This document shows positions 59,695 through 64,000 of a stretch of 64,000 nucleotides of DNA, piece by piece. This stretch comes from Prevotella sp. khp7. Its GTDB lineage: Bacteria; Bacteroidota; Bacteroidia; Bacteroidales; Bacteroidaceae. Both the position numbers and the translations under genes were made by a program. Location of the stretch: NCBI RefSeq assembly GCF_900109055.1, contig NZ_FOIV01000001.1, positions 290,622 through 354,621 of the forward strand. Reading direction: 5' to 3'. Numbering within the stretch: position 1 is the first letter of the stretch; every line of letters starts with the position of its first letter. The notes beneath the pieces were generated by a model that was given only the letters and a program-made list of their open reading frames with translations, searched no databases and was not told the origin of the DNA.

Positions 59695-61305
59695 ATGAAA
59701 TTATCAATCAAGAAACTTTCCTGTATGGCGTTGCTGGTGGCAATGACCATGATGCAAACATCGTGCGACGAACTGTTGGGCGAAACGGATAATCCGGTAA
59801 AAAAAGCTTTAACCCTCGACAAGACAACGCTCGAGATGGGCTATGCTGGCAAGGCCGTGACGCTCGAAGCTACAATAAGTCACGCAGACGCTGAATACTA
59901 TAACATCACATGGTCGTCGTCTGACGAGAGTGTCGCCACGGTAGACGATGAGGGTGTGGTTCACGCCGTGGGCACAGGAACGGCCGTCATCACTGCTGAA
60001 GCTGGCGACAAGAAGGCCACATGCGACGTCAGCGTGGTGGTCAACCTGGAGACGCCGCTCACCTTCGAGGCCGCTGCGGCTGGGGCAACCGTCAAGTTTA
60101 ATAAATATGGTAGCGATGTCGTTGCTACCAACGTGGAGTACTCGCTCGATGGCGGCATCACATGGAAGGATGATCTGACACTCGACGGCATTACGCTGGC
60201 TGCCGCGGGCGACAAGATATCGTTCCGAGGCACGAACGAGGCGTACGGAAGTGATGATTATTATGAATGTTATCAATTCAAACTCTCAAACGAGACTTAT
60301 GTTTATGGCAACGTGATGAGTCTGATAAACAAAGACAACTACCCCACCAACAAGACGTTGACAGCCGACTATGCCTTCAGGTGGATGTTCACTGAACAAA
60401 CGAATCTGAAGAATAAGGATGTTGATCATCAGATTTTCCTGCCCGCCACGACGCTGACAGAATACTGTTATAATTCTATGTTCACGGCCTGCATAGGCCT
60501 GACCACGGCGCCCGAACTGCCAGCCACGACAATGAAGAAAGGGTGCTATGATAACATGTTCTTTGACTGCGAAGGCCTGACCACAGCGCCAAAACTGCCC
60601 GCCACAACGCTGGCAGAAAAGTGCTATAGTAATATGTTCACGGCCTGCATAGGCCTGACCACGGCGCCAAAACTGCCCGCCAAAAAGATGAAGAAAGAGT
60701 GCTATAATTCTATGTTCTATAACTGCGAAAACCTGACCACAGCGCCAAAACTGCCCGCCACAACGCTAGCAGAAAACTGCTATAGTAGTATGTTCTTTGG
60801 CTGCGAGAACCTGACCACAGCGCCAAAACTGCCCGCCGAGACGCTGGAAAAAGCTTGCTATTCTTATATGTTCTATTGCTGCAAAAACCTGACCACAGCG
60901 CCAAAACTGCCCGCCACGACGTTGAAGCAAGAGTGCTATAGTTGCATGTTCTCGAACTGCGAGAACCTGACCACAGCGCCAGAGCTGCCCGCTACAACGC
61001 TGGCAGAAGGCTGCTATTATTGGATGTTCTGGGGCTGTAAGAAACTGTCCAGCGTTACCTGTAAGGCTACAGATCACAGTGCTGGCTGGTGCCTTGATGT
61101 CTGGCTCAATGCTGCTGGCACGGATGAATCTGTAACGACAAAGACGATTTATATCAACAGCGCTTATTCTGATTATATAGCAGCTATGAATAACGATTTG
61201 GAGGGAACAGCTGATAAAGCACAGATCAATGCGAATGTGCCCTGGGTAAAAGGCATTAACGGCATCCCCGCTGGCTGGACCATCGCCGCAGCAGCAGCAG
61301 AATAA
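59695..61305 (+). CDS. BIG2-domain lipoprotein with 26-residue Cys/Met-Phe repeats, paralogue 1
   Basis: 536 residues. Lipoprotein signal with the lipobox TMMQTSC (Cys24 region), a BIG2/Ig-like domain at about 40-115 (ITWSSSDESVATVDDEGVVHA is its hallmark), a linker domain (GDKISFRGTNEAYGS), then eight 26-residue repeats of the form CYxxMFxxCxxLTTAPxLPATTLxxx (about 60466-61040), ending with a VTCKATD cap. The repeats resemble leucine-rich/BspA-type surface repeats. Likely surface-exposed adhesin or binding protein. An in-frame earlier start at the promoter was rejected. Confidence 0.85.
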   Translation: MKLSIKKLSCMALLVAMTMMQTSCDELLGETDNPVKKALTLDKTTLEMGYAGKAVTLEATISHADAEYYNITWSSSDESVATVDDEGVVHAVGTGTAVITAEAGDKKATCDVSVVVNLETPLTFEAAAAGATVKFNKYGSDVVATNVEYSLDGGITWKDDLTLDGITLAAAGDKISFRGTNEAYGSDDYYECYQFKLSNETYVYGNVMSLINKDNYPTNKTLTADYAFRWMFTEQTNLKNKDVDHQIFLPATTLTEYCYNSMFTACIGLTTAPELPATTMKKGCYDNMFFDCEGLTTAPKLPATTLAEKCYSNMFTACIGLTTAPKLPAKKMKKECYNSMFYNCENLTTAPKLPATTLAENCYSSMFFGCENLTTAPKLPAETLEKACYSYMFYCCKNLTTAPKLPATTLKQECYSCMFSNCENLTTAPELPATTLAEGCYYWMFWGCKKLSSVTCKATDHSAGWCLDVWLNAAGTDESVTTKTIYINSAYSDYIAAMNNDLEGTADKAQINANVPWVKGINGIPAGWTIAAAAAE

Positions 61306-61331
61306 CCCAACAGCGCAACAAAAAACAGCAA

Positions 61332-61358
61332 TCCCCTGCGTCGAGAATGCGCTGGGGG
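61332..61358 (+). other. Conserved spacer hairpin between paralogues 1 and 2
   Basis: CCCCTGCG / CGCTGGGG with one mismatch and a 9-base loop, followed by GAAAACTAAAAACAATAAAC instead of a U-run. Nearly identical to 62888-62914 and similar in sequence to the terminator at 59559. Confidence 0.65.
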
Positions 61359-61380
61359 AAAACTAAAAACAATAAACAAA

Positions 61381-62862
61381 ATGAAACTGACAATCAAGAA
61401 ACTTTCCTGTATGGCGTTGCTGGTGGCAATGACCATGATGCAAACATCGTGCGACGAACTGTTGGGCGAAACGGATAATCCGGCGCCAAATGACGACCCC
61501 GCAAAAATAGCCGTAACGGCTGTGACGCTCGACGAGTCGACGCTCGAGATGGCTTATGGCAACGGTAAAGACGTGACGCTCGAAGCTACGGTAAGTCCCA
61601 GCGATGCTGAATACGACGATATCACATGGTCATCGTCTGACGAGAGTGTCGCCATGGTAGACGATGAGGGGGTGGTTCACGCCGTGGGCGCAGGAACGGC
61701 TGTCATCACTGCCAAAGCGGGCGACAAGAAGGCCACATGCGACGTCAGCGTGGTGGTCAACCTGGAGACGCCGCTCACCTTCGAGGCCGCTGCGGATGGG
61801 GCGAACGTTAAGTTTAATAAATATAATAGCGATGTCGTTGCTACCAACGTGGAATATTCGCTCGATGGCGGCATCACATGGAAGGACGACCTGACAGCGG
61901 CTGGCGTTACGCTGGCTGCTGCGGGCGACAAGATCTCGTTCCGAGGTACGAACGAGACGTACGGAGGCCTTTTTTTTGACGATTGTTATCGCTTCGAGCT
62001 CTCTGCCGAGACATTTGTTTACGGCAACGTGATGAGCCTGATAAACAAGGACAACTACCCCACCAATAAGACGTTAACAGCCGACTATGCCTTCGAGAGG
62101 ATGTTCTATATGCAAGAGAATCTGAAGAACAAGGACGCTGATCACCAGATATTCCTGCCCGCCACAACTCTGGCAGAATACTGCTATTATGTCATGTTCT
62201 CGGGCTGCAAAAGCCTGACCACAGCGCCCAAGCTGCCCGCCGAGACGCTGGCAGAAGGGTGCTATAGTTGTATGTTCGAAGGCTGCGAAAGCCTGACCAC
62301 AGCGCCCGAGCTGCCCGCCAAGACGCTGAAAAAAGGGTGCTATCATTATATGTTCTATAACTGCACAAGCCTGACCACAGCGCCAGAGCTGCCCGTCACA
62401 ACTCTGGCAGAACACTGCTATCATGGCATGTTCAGTGGCTGCGAAAGCCTGACCACAGCGCCAAAACTACCCGCCACAGAGATGAAGAAAGAGTGCTATT
62501 CTAACATGTTCTTGAACTGCGAAAACCTGACCACAGCGCCAGAGCTGCCCGCCACGACGCTGGCAGAAGGGTGCTATACATATATGTTCGCTTGCTGTAA
62601 GAAATTGTCCAGCGTCACCTGTAAGGCTACGGATCTCAGTGCAGACTATTGCCTTGACAACTGGCTCTGGGATGCTGGCATAGATGAATCCGTAACGTCG
62701 AAGACGATTTATATCAGCAGCGCTTATTCGGCTTATATAGCAGATATGAATGGCAATCTGGCAGGAACAGCTGATGATGCACAGATCAATACGAATGTGC
62801 CCTGGGTAAAAGGCATTAACGGCATCCCCACAGGATGGACAATCGCAGCAGCAGCAGAATAA
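61381..62862 (+). CDS. BIG2-domain lipoprotein with 26-residue repeats, paralogue 2
   Basis: 493 residues, same domain order as paralogue 1: lipobox TMMQTSC, BIG2 domain (SSSDESVAMVDDEGVVHAVG), linker, six repeats (about 62170-62600), cap VTCKATDLSADYC. Nearly identical in the signal peptide and 5' spacer to the other copies, so the array arose by recent duplication. Expression is probably from the promoter at 59633 by read-through past the spacer hairpin. Confidence 0.85.
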   Translation: MKLTIKKLSCMALLVAMTMMQTSCDELLGETDNPAPNDDPAKIAVTAVTLDESTLEMAYGNGKDVTLEATVSPSDAEYDDITWSSSDESVAMVDDEGVVHAVGAGTAVITAKAGDKKATCDVSVVVNLETPLTFEAAADGANVKFNKYNSDVVATNVEYSLDGGITWKDDLTAAGVTLAAAGDKISFRGTNETYGGLFFDDCYRFELSAETFVYGNVMSLINKDNYPTNKTLTADYAFERMFYMQENLKNKDADHQIFLPATTLAEYCYYVMFSGCKSLTTAPKLPAETLAEGCYSCMFEGCESLTTAPELPAKTLKKGCYHYMFYNCTSLTTAPELPVTTLAEHCYHGMFSGCESLTTAPKLPATEMKKECYSNMFLNCENLTTAPELPATTLAEGCYTYMFACCKKLSSVTCKATDLSADYCLDNWLWDAGIDESVTSKTIYISSAYSAYIADMNGNLAGTADDAQINTNVPWVKGINGIPTGWTIAAAAE

Positions 62863-62887
62863 CCCCGCCACGCAATAAAAACAGCAA

Positions 62888-62914
62888 TCCCCTGCGTCGA
62901 GAATGCGCTGGGGG
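62888..62914 (+). other. Conserved spacer hairpin between paralogues 2 and 3
   Basis: Same CCCCTGCG / CGCTGGGG hairpin and A-rich continuation as at 61332-61358. Confidence 0.65.
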
Positions 62915-62936
62915 AAAACTAAAAACAATAAACAAG

Positions 62937-64000
62937 ATGAAACTGACAATCAAGAAACTTTCCTATATGGCGTTGCTGGTGGCAATGACCATGATGCAAA
63001 CATCGTGCGACGAACTGTTGGGCGAAACGGATAATCCGGCGCCTCCCGTATCGGACGTCACGCTCGACGAGACGACACTTGAGATGGTTTACGGCATCGG
63101 TAAAGAGGTGACGCTCGAAGCCACGGTAAGTCCCGCTGACACTGAAGACTTTGATGTCACATGGTCGTCGTCTGACGAGAGTGTCGCCACGGTAGACGAT
63201 GAGGGTGTGGTTCATGCCGTGGGCGCAGGAACGGCCGTCATCACCGCCAAGGCGGGCAGCAAGAAGGCCACATGCGACGTCAGCGTGGTGATCAACCTGG
63301 AGACACCGCTCACCTTCGAGGCCGCCAAAGCTGGCGTGACCGTCAAGTTTAATAAATATAATAGCGATGTCGTTGCTACCAACGTGGAGTACTCGCTCGA
63401 TGGCGGCATCACATGGAAGAACGACCTGACAGCGGATGGTGTTACGCTGGCTGCCGCGGGCGACAAGATCTCGTTCCGAGGCACAAACGAGGCGTACGGG
63501 GCTGATAATTATATCGATTGTTATCGCTTCGAGCTCTCAGCCGAGACCTTTGCTTACGGCAACGTGATGAGCCTGATAAACAAGGACAACTACCCCACCA
63601 ATAAGACATTGACAGCCGACTATGCCTTCAAGTGGATGTTCATTAATCAAACGAATCTGAAGAATAAGGATGCCGATCACCAGATTTTCCTACCCGCCAC
63701 GACGCTGACAGAATACTGCTATGATGGCATGTTCTGGAGCTGCAAAAGCCTGACCACAGCGCCCGAACTACCCGCCAAGACAATGAAGAAAGGGTGCTAT
63801 GGTTACATGTTCGATTGGTGCGAAAGCCTGACCACAGCGCCAGAGTTGCCCGCCACAACGCTGGCAGAAGAATGCTATTATTGCATGTTTGAAAGCTGCA
63901 AAAAACTGACCACAGCGCCCAAACTGCCCGCCGAGACGCTGGCAAAAGGGTGCTATAGTAGTATGTTCTATGACTGCGAAAGCCTGACCACAGCGCCAGA
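62937..64000 (+). CDS. BIG2-domain lipoprotein with 26-residue repeats, paralogue 3, partial
   Basis: At least 354 residues; the gene runs off the window end with no stop. Signal and lipobox as in the other two, BIG2 domain shorter at its start (two-residue-type deletions near TDNPAPPVSDVTLDE), and four repeats visible (CYDGMF, CYGYMF, CYYCMF, CYSSMF). Confirms that the array continues beyond this window. Confidence 0.83.
   Translation, partial: MKLTIKKLSYMALLVAMTMMQTSCDELLGETDNPAPPVSDVTLDETTLEMVYGIGKEVTLEATVSPADTEDFDVTWSSSDESVATVDDEGVVHAVGAGTAVITAKAGSKKATCDVSVVINLETPLTFEAAKAGVTVKFNKYNSDVVATNVEYSLDGGITWKNDLTADGVTLAAAGDKISFRGTNEAYGADNYIDCYRFELSAETFAYGNVMSLINKDNYPTNKTLTADYAFKWMFINQTNLKNKDADHQIFLPATTLTEYCYDGMFWSCKSLTTAPELPAKTMKKGCYGYMFDWCESLTTAPELPATTLAEECYYCMFESCKKLTTAPKLPAETLAKGCYSSMFYDCESLTTAP

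Noticed and set aside
60466..61040. CRISPR-like 78-bp periodicity
   Set aside because: It is an in-frame protein repeat (26 residues) inside a lipoprotein gene.

Overview
The window looks like a chromosome segment of a Bacteroidales bacterium, most likely Prevotellaceae (Prevotella/Segatella-like). Supporting signs are the Bacteroidota-type promoters (TAnnTTTG at -7, TTTG at -33) ahead of many transcription units, a short primary sigma factor without region 1.1, GldE, a Rho with a long Ala/Pro/Glu-rich N-terminal insertion, many lipoproteins with a Bacteroidota-style lipobox, and the HU-HIG / smalltalk / DUF4248 / VirE gene set known from Bacteroidales islands. No species can be assigned from the sequence alone.

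Bases 1-41,200 are mostly core genome. In order they hold: xpt-pbuX purine salvage (partial); an OmpH-like chaperone; pepD; tRNA-Ser and tRNA-Glu; an LruC/DUF4842 lipoprotein; an ABC exporter; the threonine operon thrA-apgM-thrC; a YihY membrane protein; RNase P RNA; a DegP/HtrA protease; rpoD; an iorA-iorB-aminotransferase operon for 2-oxoacid (probably aromatic) metabolism; a FadL-like outer-membrane protein beside a Tyr/Trp/Gly-rich secreted protein; prmA; a four-tRNA array running into orf-ssb-gldE; nspC with a response-regulator/kinase hybrid; glmS; two tRNA-Asp; engB, an ABC-F ATPase, recR, a GT2 and a GNAT; and rho.

Bases about 41,400-52,910 are an AT-richer accessory block. On the minus strand one long run encodes an AIPR-domain protein, two different C5-cytosine methyltransferases, an HNH endonuclease, a McrB-like GTPase, a LlaJI/McrC-like PD-(D/E)xK nuclease subunit, an uncharacterised protein with an internally duplicated domain, and a Vsr patch-repair endonuclease. 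This is best read as a LlaJI-type GTP-dependent restriction-modification system with extra defence components. Just upstream lies a free-standing structured RNA with its own promoter and terminator (6S-like shape), and a 70-residue protein gene sitting between two ~115-bp direct repeats that each carry a terminator and a promoter.

Bases about 53,670-59,600 are GC-rich and hold an island module: an M15 peptidase, a VirE/BT4734 (primase-like) plus DUF3987 ATPase protein, two unknown proteins, DUF4248, an HU-HIG DNA-binding protein and a 33-residue smalltalk protein. A 17-bp sequence occurs three times here: as an inverted pair around a ~40-bp pure AT tract and once inside the primase-like gene, which resembles a replication origin layout. 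From 59,695 to the end are three tandem paralogous lipoproteins with an Ig-like (BIG2) domain and 26-residue Cys/Met-Phe repeats whose copy number differs between paralogues; the third is cut by the window end.

An approximately 95-bp dispersed inverted-repeat element occurs twice (19,477 and 37,145), with a partial relative at 10,818, each time between co-directional genes. No CRISPR array, transposase or integrase was seen.
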